Origin: Sinorhizobium mexicanum
GTDB lineage: Bacteria > Pseudomonadota > Alphaproteobacteria > Rhizobiales > Rhizobiaceae
DNA: 64,000 nucleotides
Assembly (NCBI RefSeq): GCF_013488225.1
Contig: NZ_CP041238.1
Span: 4,190,501 to 4,254,500 of the forward strand
Direction: 5' to 3'
A program made the position numbers and the translations under genes. The notes under the pieces were generated by a model. It searched no databases. It was not told the DNA's origin and saw nothing but the letters and a program-made list of their open reading frames with translations. Each line of letters begins with the position of its first letter. The stretch's first letter is position 1. Below, one piece after another: positions 34,901 through 43,800 of the stretch.

Positions 34901-35445
34901 GGCTCACGGATCGCCCGCATGCCGCGGCCGCCGCCGCCCCAGGACGCCTTCAGCATCACCGGATAGCCGATCTCCGCGGCCAGCCGCTTGATCTCCTCGG
35001 GATCATCCGGCAGCGGCTCGGTCGCCGGCACGACCGGTACGCCGATCGAGATCGCCAGGTTGCGCGCCGCCACCTTGTTGCCGAGTTGGCGCATCGTCTC
35101 CGGCTTCGGGCCGATGAAGGTGATGCCGTTGGCGGCGCAGGCCTCCGCAAACTCCGGGCTTTCGGAGAGCAGGCCGTAACCCGGATGAATGGCGTCGGCG
35201 CCGGAAAGCTTGGCGACGCGAATCACCTCGTCGATCGACAGATAGCTCTCGATCGGCCCGAGATCGCGGGCAAGGTGCGGACCGCGCCCGACCTGATAGC
35301 TCTCGTCCGCCTTGAACCGGTGCAGCGCCAGTTTGTCCTCCTCAGCCCATATCGCGACCGTTTTAAGTCCCAGTTCGTTGGCCGCGCGGAACACGCGGAT
35401 GGCAATTTCGGAACGGTTGGCAACAAGGATCTTAGAGATAGGCAA
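31987..35445 (-). CDS. pyc: pyruvate carboxylase
   Basis: This biotin enzyme makes oxaloacetate from pyruvate, bicarbonate and ATP, refilling the TCA cycle. The 1152-residue chain has an N-terminal biotin carboxylase domain (KILVANRSEIAIRVFRAANE, then the glycine loop SWGGGGRGMRAI, and FIEVNPRIQVEHTVTE), a central carboxyltransferase domain (TTMRDGHQSLLATRMRT, with metal-binding HFHTHDT) and a C-terminal biotinyl domain with AMKMET, the biotin lysine being K1117. Length equals that of the S. meliloti enzyme as I recall it. It is a single gene with its own terminator, and expR follows upstream on the same strand. Confidence 0.97.
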   Translation of the reverse strand: MPISKILVANRSEIAIRVFRAANELGLKTVAIWAEEDKLALHRFKADESYQVGRGPHLARDLGPIESYLSIDEVIRVAKLSGADAIHPGYGLLSESPEFAEACAANGITFIGPKPETMRQLGNKVAARNLAISIGVPVVPATEPLPDDPEEIKRLAAEIGYPVMLKASWGGGGRGMRAIREPKDLIREVTEAKREAKAAFGKDEVYLEKLVERARHVESQILGDTHGNVVHLFERDCSIQRRNQKVVERAPAPYLTAAQREELAAYSKRIAEAASYIGAGTVEYLMDADTGKFYFIEVNPRIQVEHTVTEVVTGIDIVKAQIHILDGYAIGTPESGVPSQENIRLNGHALQCRITTEDPEQNFIPDYGRITAYRGATGFGIRLDGGTAYSGAVITRYYDPLLEKVTAWAPNPDEAIHRMIRALREFRIRGVATNLTFLEAIISHPSFHDNSYTTRFIDTTPELFQQVKRQDRATKLLTYLADVTVNGHPEAKGRPKPNDDIAAPVVPFINGEAKPGTKQLLDQLGPKKFAEWVKAQPQVLLTDTTMRDGHQSLLATRMRTYDIARIAGTYARALPNLFSLECWGGATFDVSMRFLTEDPWERLAMVREGAPNLLLQMLLRGANGVGYKNYPDNVVKYFVAQAAKGGIDVFRVFDCLNWVENMRVAMDAVAAENKVCEAAICYTGDILNSARPKYDLKYYTALAAELEKAGAHIIAVKDMAGLLKPAAARVLFKALKEATDLPIHFHTHDTSGIAAATVLAAVESGVDIIDAAMDALSGNTSQPCLGSIVEALSGSERDPGLNPEWIRRISFYWEAVRHQYAAFESDLKGPASEVYLHEMPGGQFTNLKEQARSLGLETRWHEVAQAYADANQMFGDIVKVTPSSKVVGDMALMMVSQDLTVADVENPAKDIAFPESVVSMLKGDLGQPPGGWPEALQKKALKGEEPYTSVPGSLLPPADLGAERKSIEEKLGREVTDFEFASYLMYPKVFTDYALAAETYGPVSVLPTPAYFYGMAPGEELFADIEKGKTLVILNQAQGEIDEKGMVKMFFELNGQPRSIKVPDRNRGASAAIRRKAEAGNAAHLGAPMPGVISTVAVHPGQPVKAGDVLLSIEAMKMETALHAEKDGVIAEVLVRAGDQIDAKDLLVVFGA

Positions 35446-35626
35446 GTCGGACTCCTCAAGACTTGAAAACGCGGGAATGCTGCACCCGCGAAATAAAGTT
35501 TTAGCGAGTCACTTGAGGAAGTGCAATTTCAGATGCGACATGGCGCAGGATGAGAAAAGCGCGTGCGGTTTTCCTCCCGCATCCCGCTCTGAGCCTTTGG
35601 AAACGATCGAGCCGAACAGAATCCGT

Positions 35627-36367
35627 TCAGGAAATCAGCCCCAGACGGAAGGCGATGGCGACGACGTGGTGGCGGTTCTTCGCCTTCAGCTTTTCCTGAA
35701 TGCCGTTCATGTACCAGTCGACCGTGTGGCTCGATATGTCGAGGACCTTGCCGATGTCGTTCGACGTCATGCCGTCGGCAAGATAGTTCAGCGCTTCCAT
35801 TTCGCGCCGCGTCATCTGGACTTCGACGCGCGAGATAAGCTCGGCCATGATCTCCGGATCGGTGAGTTCCAATAGCTTCCAGAAGAGGCGTTTGGCGATG
35901 GCGTCGAAAAGGCTCAATTCGACGGGGCTGAGATCGACCACCCGACCGCCGACCGTGAGATTGCCCATCAGCCCGCGCCGGCCGTGCACCGGGAAAATAT
36001 AGCCGTCGAAGAGGCCGTGATTGCGCGCCTCGACCATCATGCTTTCCATGCGCTTGCGGTGCGGGTCCGAGCGGAAGGCGGCGAGCGTGTCGCGCCAGCG
36101 GAAACCACGCTGGGCATGGCCGAGAAAACGGATCGTCGGATCGATGACGACGTATTTCTTGCGGATGTAGATTTGCGGCCACCCGTCCGGCCAACGGCCG
36201 GCAAGCAGCAACCTCAACGGGTTCTCGTTGGGTTTCGGTTGGCGGACGATGCCGTAAAAGTCGAAACCGCAACGATCGAGCAGCCGTTCGAACTCGGGCA
36301 GAATCTCCTCGCGCGTCTTCATCTCCTCCAGGAGCGCCAGAAACTGTACGAGCAACGTGATATTCAT
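35627..36367 (-). CDS. expR: LuxR-type quorum-sensing regulator ExpR (intact)
   Basis: A 246-residue regulator with an N-terminal autoinducer-binding domain (residues 1-165, including the conserved WPDGWPQIYIRKKYVVIDP and then RGFRW) and a C-terminal LuxR helix-turn-helix (MTRREMEALNYLADGMTSND, then IGKVLDISSHTVDWYMNGIQ). The location between pyc and ndvA is that of expR in S. meliloti, where ExpR binds long-chain acyl-homoserine lactones and controls exopolysaccharides, motility and succinoglycan genes. In strain Rm1021 the gene is broken by an IS element; here the frame is uninterrupted. No luxI-type synthase is adjacent. The name rests on position and sequence memory. Confidence 0.87.
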   Translation of the reverse strand: MNITLLVQFLALLEEMKTREEILPEFERLLDRCGFDFYGIVRQPKPNENPLRLLLAGRWPDGWPQIYIRKKYVVIDPTIRFLGHAQRGFRWRDTLAAFRSDPHRKRMESMMVEARNHGLFDGYIFPVHGRRGLMGNLTVGGRVVDLSPVELSLFDAIAKRLFWKLLELTDPEIMAELISRVEVQMTRREMEALNYLADGMTSNDIGKVLDISSHTVDWYMNGIQEKLKAKNRHHVVAIAFRLGLIS

Positions 36368-36756
36368 GGAACACCTTCAGGTCGAGAATGCGACGGGCGC
36401 AGCGCTTGAGAACCTCACATGAACGCGCCGTTCAGAAGCCATTCATGTTGCAACCGCGATAATTCTTCTTATCACGCCCGGTCTTGCACGAAACCTGCAA
36501 AATATCGGAGTGGAGGCATAAAGATAGCGGACTATGGATTATCCCGCCAATCCTCCCTTGGCAACGGATCTTCCCGCGGTCGGCAGAGTTTAGCCTCCAC
36601 GTTTTCGGCAGGGATTTCACAAGGCCGCCCAACAGGGCTTTGACGGCCGGCACGGCGGAATTCTCCGCCGCCCCGGGGGATTGTCAGAGGCGCAATGCAC
36701 TGCCGCATCGAAACATTGCTGCGGCGCAACATCCGATGCCCAGAAGGGGTGAGACA
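36368..36756. other. intergenic region between expR and ndvA
   Basis: No gene is supported here, although the ndvA frame is open back to 36484. It carries the divergent promoters of expR and ndvA. A palindrome GGCGGAATTCTCCGCC lies at about 36652-36667. The ndvA ribosome site is AAGGGGTGAG near 36744. Confidence 0.6.
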
Positions 36757-38514
36757 GTGTCTTTGTTCCAGGTGTATGCAAGAGCCCTTCAGTATCTTGC
36801 CGTTCACAAATTCCGCGTCGGGGCGATCGTCATCGCCAATATCGTTCTCGCCGTCATCACGATTGCCGAGCCGATCCTCTTTGGCCGCATCATCGATGCG
36901 ATCTCGTCGCAGAAGGACGTCGCGCCGATGCTCTTCCTGTGGGCGGGCTTCGGCCTTTTCAACACGATCGCCTTCGTGCTGGTCTCCCGTGGGGCCGATC
37001 GGCTCGCGCATGGTCGTCGCGCAACGCTGCTGACTGAAGCCTTCGGCCGGATCGTCTCCATGCCGCTCTCCTGGCACAGCCAGCGCGGCACCTCCAACGC
37101 GCTGCACACGCTGCTGCGCGCCTGCGAAACCCTCTTCGGCCTCTGGCTCGAATGCATGCGGCAGCATCTGTCGACCGCCGTGGCGCTCATCCTGCTGGTG
37201 CCGACCGCCTTCGCCATGGACCTCCGCCTGTCGCTCGTCCTCGTCGTTCTCGGCGCGACCTATGTCGCCATCAGCAAGGTCGTGATGAACCGGACGAAGG
37301 ACGGCCAGGCCTCGGTCGAGAACCATTATCATACAGTCTTCTCCCACGTCTCCGACGCGATCAGCAACGTTTCCGTGGTGCACAGCTACAACCGCATCGA
37401 GGCCGAAACGCGCGAGCTGAAGAAGTTCACCGATCGTCTCCTGTCGGCCCAGTACCCGGTGCTCGATTGGTGGGCACTGGCAAGCGCGCTTAACCGCATG
37501 GCCTCGACCATCTCGATGATGGCGGTCCTTGTCATCGGCACCATTCTCGTGCAGCGCGGCGAGCTCGGAGTCGGCGAAGTGGTGGCATTCATCGGCTTTG
37601 CCAACCTGCTGATCGCCCGTCTCGACCAGATGAAGGCCTTCGCCACCCAGATCTTCGAGGCCCGCGCCAAGCTCGAGGACTTCTACCAGCTCGAGGACTC
37701 GGTGCGCGAACGCGAGGAGCCGGCCGGTGCCAAGGAGCTGACGGGCGTCGTCGGCGAGGTCGAATTCCGCGACGTCTCCTTCGACTTCGGCAACTCCGGC
37801 CAGGGCGTGCGCAACGTCTCCTTCACCGCGAAGGCCGGACAGACGGTGGCCATCGTCGGCCCGACCGGCGCCGGCAAGACGACGCTCGTCAACCTCCTGC
37901 AGCGGGTGCATGATCCGAAGCACGGCCAGATCCTGATCGACGGCGTTGATGTCTCGACCGTCACCCGCAAGTCGCTACGCCGGTCGATCGCCACCGTCTT
38001 CCAGGATGCAGGTCTCATGAACCGCTCGATCGGCGACAATATCCGCCTCGGCCGTGAGGACGCCTCGCTCGACGAGGTCATGGCCGCGGCCGAAGCCGCC
38101 GCCGCGTGCGACTTCATCGAAGGCCGCCTCAACGGCTACGACACGCTGGTCGGCGAGCGCGGCAACCGCCTCTCCGGCGGCGAACGCCAGCGCGTCGCGA
38201 TTGCCCGCGCGATCCTCAAGAACGCGCCGATCCTCGTGCTGGACGAGGCGACGAGCGCGCTCGACGTGGAGACCGAGGCACGCGTGAAGGACGCGATCGA
38301 TGCGCTGCGCAAGGACCGCACGACCTTCATCATCGCCCACCGCCTGTCGACGGTGCGCGAGGCCGATCTGGTGATCTTCATGGACCAGGGTCGGATCGTC
38401 GAAATGGGCGGCTTCGCCGAACTCAGCCAAAGCAACGGCCGCTTCGCAGCGCTGCTGCGCGCCAGCGGGATCCTCACGGACGAGGATGTCCGCAAGAGCC
38501 TCACAGCGGCGTGA
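36757..38514 (+). CDS. ndvA: cyclic beta-1,2-glucan exporter, ATP-binding/permease protein
   Basis: It exports cyclic beta-1,2-glucan across the inner membrane; mutants cannot invade nodules and are osmosensitive. The 585-residue half-transporter has six membrane spans (about 20-280), then an ABC ATPase with Walker A GPTGAGKTT (368-376), signature LSGGERQ (472-478) and Walker B ILVLDE (492-497). The start is the GTG at 36757 (SLFQVYARALQYLAVHKFRV follows), which agrees with the S. meliloti protein as I remember it; the 91 upstream codons are not conserved. It pairs with ndvB and opgC downstream. A strong intrinsic terminator follows. Confidence 0.95.
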   Translation: MSLFQVYARALQYLAVHKFRVGAIVIANIVLAVITIAEPILFGRIIDAISSQKDVAPMLFLWAGFGLFNTIAFVLVSRGADRLAHGRRATLLTEAFGRIVSMPLSWHSQRGTSNALHTLLRACETLFGLWLECMRQHLSTAVALILLVPTAFAMDLRLSLVLVVLGATYVAISKVVMNRTKDGQASVENHYHTVFSHVSDAISNVSVVHSYNRIEAETRELKKFTDRLLSAQYPVLDWWALASALNRMASTISMMAVLVIGTILVQRGELGVGEVVAFIGFANLLIARLDQMKAFATQIFEARAKLEDFYQLEDSVREREEPAGAKELTGVVGEVEFRDVSFDFGNSGQGVRNVSFTAKAGQTVAIVGPTGAGKTTLVNLLQRVHDPKHGQILIDGVDVSTVTRKSLRRSIATVFQDAGLMNRSIGDNIRLGREDASLDEVMAAAEAAAACDFIEGRLNGYDTLVGERGNRLSGGERQRVAIARAILKNAPILVLDEATSALDVETEARVKDAIDALRKDRTTFIIAHRLSTVREADLVIFMDQGRIVEMGGFAELSQSNGRFAALLRASGILTDEDVRKSLTAA

Positions 38515-38538
38515 TACTTACCGGCTTCCGCGAACAGT

Positions 38539-38567
38539 TGCCCCGGGTATTTCCGGGGCATTTTTTA
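38539..38567 (+). terminator. intrinsic terminator of ndvA
   Basis: TGCCCCGG pairs perfectly with CCGGGGCA over a six-base loop and is followed by TTTTTTATTT, 25 bp after the ndvA stop. Confidence 0.93.
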
Positions 38568-38665
38568 TTTGGAATAAGGAAGTTCAGGGGCGCGGGCCAG
38601 ATAAAATGAGATGCCGTCACAAAGGACCGAAGCTTCGCCTACTGCGTGATTCTTCAAATCGGCAT

Positions 38666-38760
38666 TGATTTGAGGATAAAATCATGCAGCGATTTGAGGT
38701 CCTGCAGCGCCTCCCGCGCGTCTTAAAGCGCCCGGCGCTGTAGGTTTTATCCTGAAATCA
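38666..38760 (+). repeat. intergenic palindromic repeat, family A copy 7, with outer arms
   Basis: The largest copy. Outer arms 38666-38681 (TGATTTGAGGATAAAA) and 38745-38760 (TTTTATCCTGAAATCA) pair with one mismatch. Inside lie ATGCAGCGATTTGAGGTCC, TGCAGCGCCTCCCGCGCG, TCTTAAAGCGCCCGG and CGCTGTAG, which form the usual core dyad. The whole could fold into one long structure. Confidence 0.8.
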
Positions 38761-38802
38761 TAACCGTGGTCTGACGGCCGAAGCGATGCTGCAGGAGGGG
38801 AT

Positions 38803-39105
38803 ATGAGGACGTTCAAACTGATGCCCGACTATCACTGCTTTCCGCTTTGGGAGAACGCCAGTGGGGCTGCAGCGAATGTTGATCCGGCCTCGCTTCCCGT
38901 CCCGGTGGACTTGATTCTTCGTCTGAACTCGTGGGCGGCGAAATTCGACGAAACGCTGAATCTTGATGATCCGATTAAGTCTGGCTTCAACTCTGAGCCA
39001 CTTGAACAGGCGTTCCTCGATGAGGGACGGCATTTATGCATAGCTCTCCGAGCTCAACTTGGAGATGGGTATCTGGTCACCTATGAAGGTGGTGAGTCCG
39101 ATTAA
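38803..39105 (+). CDS. small protein of unknown function
   Basis: A 100-residue acidic protein beginning MRTFKLMPDYHCFPLW, with NVDPASLPVPVDLILRLNSW in the middle and a helical C-terminus. The ATG follows an ideal ribosome site (GGAGGGG, about 38794), so it is very probably translated. I recall proteins of the same pattern (DYxCxPLW..NxDPxxLP..WAxxFDxTLN..DDPxxSGF) in many actinobacteria and proteobacteria, some beside toxin genes, but no function is known to me and no toxin gene lies here. It has no signal peptide, no cysteine pair and no membrane span. It stands between a family A and a family B repeat, separate from ndvA. Confidence 0.75.
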   Translation: MRTFKLMPDYHCFPLWENASGAAANVDPASLPVPVDLILRLNSWAAKFDETLNLDDPIKSGFNSEPLEQAFLDEGRHLCIALRAQLGDGYLVTYEGGESD

Positions 39106-39166
39106 ACCCGCCACGCTTTAACGCGCAGACCGGTCTGCACGATGGACGGAACACCAGCCCGTCCAA

Positions 39167-39280
39167 TCGCCCCTCATCCGCCTGCCGGCACCTTCTCCCC
39201 GCAAGCGGGGCGAAGGGACAAGCCGCGCCGCCTTCGTCCCCTCTCCCTGCGAGCGGGGAGAGGGCTAGGGTGAGGGGCGA
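39167..39280. repeat. RIME-like palindromic repeat, family B copy 2
   Basis: It begins CCCCTCATCCGCCTGCCGGC, holds CTTCTCCCCGCAAGCGGGG, and ends CTCTCCCTGC-GAGCGGGGAGAGG then GTGAGGGGCG. Two dyads lie in tandem. It separates the small orphan gene from opgC. Confidence 0.8.
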
Positions 39281-39287
39281 TTCTTGC

Positions 39288-40496
39288 TCACGCAGCCCTG
39301 AGCGGCTTCGCGACCGCCACATCCTTCAGCCAGTCGAGGTAGTAGGCATAGACAAAGTGCAGGGCGATACCGGCGACGACGAAGAGCGAACCGATGATCG
39401 GGTCGCGGCCGGTGACGAAGAGAAGCACCTGACCCGCCATCGCAAGGATTGTCCCGAAGATGAAGACTGCCAGCGAATGGCGCCCGATCATCACCAGCGG
39501 ATGGTTGCCCTCGAGTCTGGTCAACCGGCTGACGGCAGGGGTGATCGCCAGCAGATAGGCGAGCGCCAGCACATGCAGGAGCCGCGTGAGCGACAGGAAC
39601 GTCTTGTCGAAGCCGGTGAGCACCGCCGGCAGTCCGAAAGAGAAGTCGATGTTCCACCAGGAGAACAGGACCCAGAAGGCGGAGACGAGCAGGTAGGCGG
39701 CCGAAACTCCGATCAGCAGCCAGTGTCGTGGCAGACGCCCCCCGGCCCGTACGTGGCTCATGCACAGAATGCCGATGACGAAGAGGAACTGCCAGGACCA
39801 GGGATTGAGGAACCAGTAGCCCTCATCCAGGAAGTTCGACGGCACCAGCTTGAACCAGCCGGCGGCGAGCCATAGCGCGGCCGATAGAGCAAGGAGCACC
39901 CAGCGCCCCACCGCCCTCAGCCACAGGACGCCCGGCAGCATCAGGAACAGCGCCGCGTAGAGGGAAAGGATATTGTTGTAGCCGAGCTGATGGCCAAGCA
40001 GGACCATTGCGACGATGCCCTGCTCCGTCTGCTCGACGAACGGCCGGATGTTGATTTCGCCGATCAGGTCCTGACGACCGAAATAAAGCGCGCCGCCCGC
40101 AAAAATCGCCAGCGTGACGACGCTCGTCATGATGTGCGCAACATAGAGCGTCAGCGCGCGCCGCCACATCTTCAAGGTCAGGCCCAGTCTTGCGCCCCTG
40201 ACAAATTTTGCGCCATAGGCGGCGCCGACCGACAGGCCGGAAATCAGCACGAAGGCCTCGGCGGAGTCCGAAAAGCCGATATTCTTGTGGGTCAGATATT
40301 CGAGATATTGGCCTGGGACGTGGTTGATGAAAATCGTCAGCAGGCAGAGCGCGCGGAAGACGTCGAGGCGTGTGTCGCGCTCGGTAAAGGCCGGCACAGG
40401 ACGAGGAACGCTGATCCTGGGCTGGTTGGAGCCGGGATCGTCGTGATCCGGGTCGGCAGCCTTGATCGCGTCCTTGCCAAATGTCGTTTGCAGCAT
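39288..40496 (-). CDS. opgC: OpgC-type glucan-modifying acyltransferase (membrane)
   Basis: A polytopic membrane protein of about 402 residues with around ten spans, of the OpgC family. After a cytoplasmic N-terminus the conserved first motif is RDTRLDVFRALCLLTIFINH, followed by DSAEAFVLISGLSVGAAYG. OpgC proteins add succinyl or similar groups to periplasmic glucans. The position between ndvA and ndvB strongly suggests that it modifies cyclic beta-1,2-glucan. Start uncertain: the ATG at 40494-40496 (MLQTTFGKDAIK) lacks a clear ribosome site; a GTG at 40592 would add 32 residues. The donor group is unknown. Confidence 0.82.
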   Translation of the reverse strand: MLQTTFGKDAIKAADPDHDDPGSNQPRISVPRPVPAFTERDTRLDVFRALCLLTIFINHVPGQYLEYLTHKNIGFSDSAEAFVLISGLSVGAAYGAKFVRGARLGLTLKMWRRALTLYVAHIMTSVVTLAIFAGGALYFGRQDLIGEINIRPFVEQTEQGIVAMVLLGHQLGYNNILSLYAALFLMLPGVLWLRAVGRWVLLALSAALWLAAGWFKLVPSNFLDEGYWFLNPWSWQFLFVIGILCMSHVRAGGRLPRHWLLIGVSAAYLLVSAFWVLFSWWNIDFSFGLPAVLTGFDKTFLSLTRLLHVLALAYLLAITPAVSRLTRLEGNHPLVMIGRHSLAVFIFGTILAMAGQVLLFVTGRDPIIGSLFVVAGIALHFVYAYYLDWLKDVAVAKPLRAA

Positions 40497-40655
40497 GCGG
40501 TCTGGTATCCGGGATTTGGCGCCCCGCCCCACCCCTGTTGGAAACAGGATGTCGAAAACGCGCTTGGGCGACCCCCGAGACGCTTTCGGCACCGTCGATG
40601 AAGCGCGATCCCGACTGCTGCATGTGCCTCAGATCGGAGCCGATCCAAGAATGAA

Positions 40656-40719
40656 ACATGCAGCAATCCAAAGCGCTACAGCGTCCTTTCCGCGTACGAT
40701 TAGACGCGCGGCGTTGTAG
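40656..40719 (+). repeat. intergenic palindromic repeat, family A copy 8
   Basis: Reads ACATGCAGCAATCCAAAGCG, then CTACAGCGTCCTTTCCGCG, then TACGATTAGACGCGCGG, ending CGTTGTAG. Full-length with few changes. Confidence 0.8.
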
Positions 40720-40743
40720 TGGATCGCGGCTGGAACCGAGCGG

Positions 40744-40782
40744 CAAAAAGCCGGCCTTGCCCATCTGGTACAAAGCCGGCTT
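40744..40782 (-). terminator. intrinsic terminator of ndvB
   Basis: On the minus strand AGCCGGC pairs with GCCGGCT over a 19-base loop and is followed by TTTTTG. It lies about 25 bp after the ndvB stop. Confidence 0.75.
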
Positions 40783-40805
40783 CCTCCCATGCTCAATTCC
40801 GGCGA

Positions 40806-43800
40806 TTACAGCAAAATCCCTTCATGCGCGTTTTTTGTGACACTATTATTTACGCTGACGACCGGTTCACCGGTTTTTGAATCGCGCCCCACGGAAATCC
40901 GGTGCGCTGCGCCATTCACCCGGACCTCGGCGGAATAGCCTGCCCAGTCCGCTGGCAGCACAGGCCGAATCACCAGCTTTTTACCCTTCAGGCGAATGCC
41001 GAGTATGCCCTCGACGCCCGCGCGGTAGAGCCAACCGGCCGAGCCCGTATACCAGGTCCAGCCGCCACGCCCCGCGAGTTCGCCCTCGCCGTAAACATCG
41101 GCGGCGACGACGTAAGGCTCGACCCTGTAGTGCTCGGCATCGTCGCGATTGAGCGCATGCGATACGGGGTTGAGCATCCGGAAGGTCCGCCACGCCTCTT
41201 CCGCCCGCCCCTGAGCGGCAAAGGCGAGCACGACCCAGGTGGCCGCATGCGTATATTGCCCGCCGTTTTCGCGCACGCCCGGCGGGTAGGCCTTGATGTA
41301 GCCGGGATCCTGCTGCGTCTTTTCGAGCGGCGGCGTGAACAGCCGCACGATCCGTTTTTCGGGATCGACAAGCTCCGCCATCACCGCGTCCATGGCACGC
41401 CCGGAACGTTCCGCCTCGCCTTCGCCGGAGAGCGCACTCCACGACTGGGCGATGGAATCGATCCGGCACTCGACGTTTTCGACGGATCCAAGCGGCGTGC
41501 CGTCGTCGTAGTAGCCGCGGCGATAGTAATCGCCATCCCAACCCGCCCCGTCGAGCGCTGATTTCAGCATCTCGATATGCGTCTCCCAGAGTGCGGTGCG
41601 CGGCTCATCCTTCCGTTCGCGGGCATGAGGCAGGAAGGCACGCAGCGCACCGGCGAGGAACCAGCCGAGCCAGACGCTCGTGCCCTCACCGGCAATGCCG
41701 ACGCGGTTCATGCCGTCGTTCCAGTCGCCGCCGAGTATGAGCGGCAGACCATTCGCCCCCGTCCGCTTGATCGCGAGATCGAGCGCGCGGGCGCAATGCT
41801 CGTAGATATCGGCCGTTTCGTCCGCACTCTCGGGCTTGAAGAAGTTGTCGTGCTGCCCCTCTTCGAGAGCGGGTCCGACAATGAACGGCACCTGCTCGCC
41901 GAGGATGTCCGTGGTGCCTGTAACCGCGCAATAGTGCGCGACCGCATAGGCGAGCCAGACGACATCGTCGGAAATCATCGTGCGAACGCCGGCACCGGTG
42001 CCGGGCAGCCACCAGTGCTGCACGTCACCCTCGATGAACTGCCGCGCAGCCGCGTTGAGGATCTGCGTCCGCGCAAGCTCCGGCCGATGCATGAGGAAGG
42101 CGAGCGTATCCTGCAGCTGGTCGCGGAAACCGTAGGCCCCGCTTGCCTGATAGAAGGCGGAGCGTGCCATGATCCGGCAGCCCAGGCTCTGGTAAGGCAG
42201 CCAATGGTTGACCATGTGGTTGAAAGCCCTGTCCGGCGTCTCGACCTTCACCACACCGGTGAATTCGTTCCAGAATGCCTTGGCCGCCTTGAGCGTCGTG
42301 TCGAAGGTCGTCCCTCGCAATTCGGCGAGGATCGACTGCACCTGTTCACCGCTGTCGGCGTCGCCGAGGAAGAAGGTGATCTGCTGCTCCGCACCCGGCT
42401 CGATGACGAGATCGGACGAGAGGGCCGCGCAGGCATCGCCGTCGGTCTCCGAAAAACCGGTCAAGCCAGCACCGGCGATGACCGCTTGCGGCGCCAGGAT
42501 TCCGCCGGCCTTGCCCAGGAATTCCCTCCGGCTCGCCGTATAGGAGCCGACCTCAGCGTCGATTGCGAGGAACGCCGAACGGCCGGCATAGTCGAGGCTG
42601 TACGGGTTGGTCGCGACGAGCGCCTGGGCGTCGTCATGCCATTCGGGCAGGACAAACGGGGCCATCCGGCCGCGATTGTTGCCAAGCACCCATTCGGCAT
42701 AGCCGTAGATGCGCAATTGCCGCGCGGAGGCGCCGCGGTTGCGGATCGAGAGGCGCACGAGTCTCGCCGGCAAGGTCCTGTGCACTGTGTGGACCGCCTC
42801 GATTTCGAGTTCGTCCTGAGTGCTTGCAAAGCTCGAATAGCCGAGGCCGTGACGGGCTTCGAACACCACCGACTTGCGCCGCGAAAGCGCGGCATAGGGC
42901 GTCAGCACCGAGCCGCTCGCCATGTCGCGAATGAAGATCGCCTCGCCCGGCTGGTTGACGACCGCATCGTTGGTCCACGGCGTCAGCTGGTAGTCGCGCG
43001 AATTGCGGCTCCAGGAGAACGCCGAGCCCTCGGCAGAAACATGGAAGCCGAAGTGCTCGTTGGAAATGACGTTGATCCACGGATGCGGTGTCGCTTCGCC
43101 ACCGCGCAGCCGAACGACATATTCACGGCCGTCGTCTGCGAAGCCGCCAAAGCCGTTCCAGAATTCCAGGCCGTCGCCGCTGATTTCGGCTGCAGTAGCC
43201 TCGCCCGCCTCTTGGATTACCGGCAGCAGCATCTGAGTGCTCTCGGTGATTTTCGCGGCAGGCTTCGAGTAAAGCGCCATGGCACGCGCGATCTGGTCGG
43301 AGATCGTGCCGTTGCGGGCGTGGAAGACGGCGCGCGCGGCCGAAAGCAGCGTCGACCAGGTCTCAGCCTCCATCAAATCGCGACGCACAGCGAAAATGTG
43401 CTGCCGCGGACCGTCGGAAAGGCCGCGCAGCCGCAGGTTTTCGCACATCGAATCGAGCGTGTGCTGCAGATCCTGGGCATAGGAGGACGCCCGCTCGTTG
43501 ATGACGACAAGATCCGCGGTAATGCCGCGGGCTCTCAGATATTCCTGCGCGCGCAGCGCCTCCCGCGCGATGCCGAGATCGCCGTCGTCGTTGATCCTCA
43601 GGCAGAAGATCGGAAAATCTCCCGAGATCGCCAGCGGCCACAGCGTCGCCTGCGAGGCGAGCCCCGACTTGACCGTCGCCGCATCGGCACGCAGGTGCAT
43701 GTCGGGATACACAAGGTAACGGCCGAGCATCTGGAAGCTCGCCGCCTCCTGCGACGTCACCCCGACATGACGCATCTGCACCTGGCTGCGCGTCCAGGCA

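Larger units (their letters stand above)
40497..40805. other. intergenic region between opgC and ndvB
   Basis: No gene is supported here. It holds a family A repeat (40656-40719) and the terminator of ndvB (40744-40782). The opgC promoter or its unresolved 5' end should also lie here. Confidence 0.6.

Noticed and set aside
36484..36756. N-terminal extension of ndvA
   Set aside because: The known NdvA start corresponds to the GTG at 36757, and the upstream codons show no membrane or family features.
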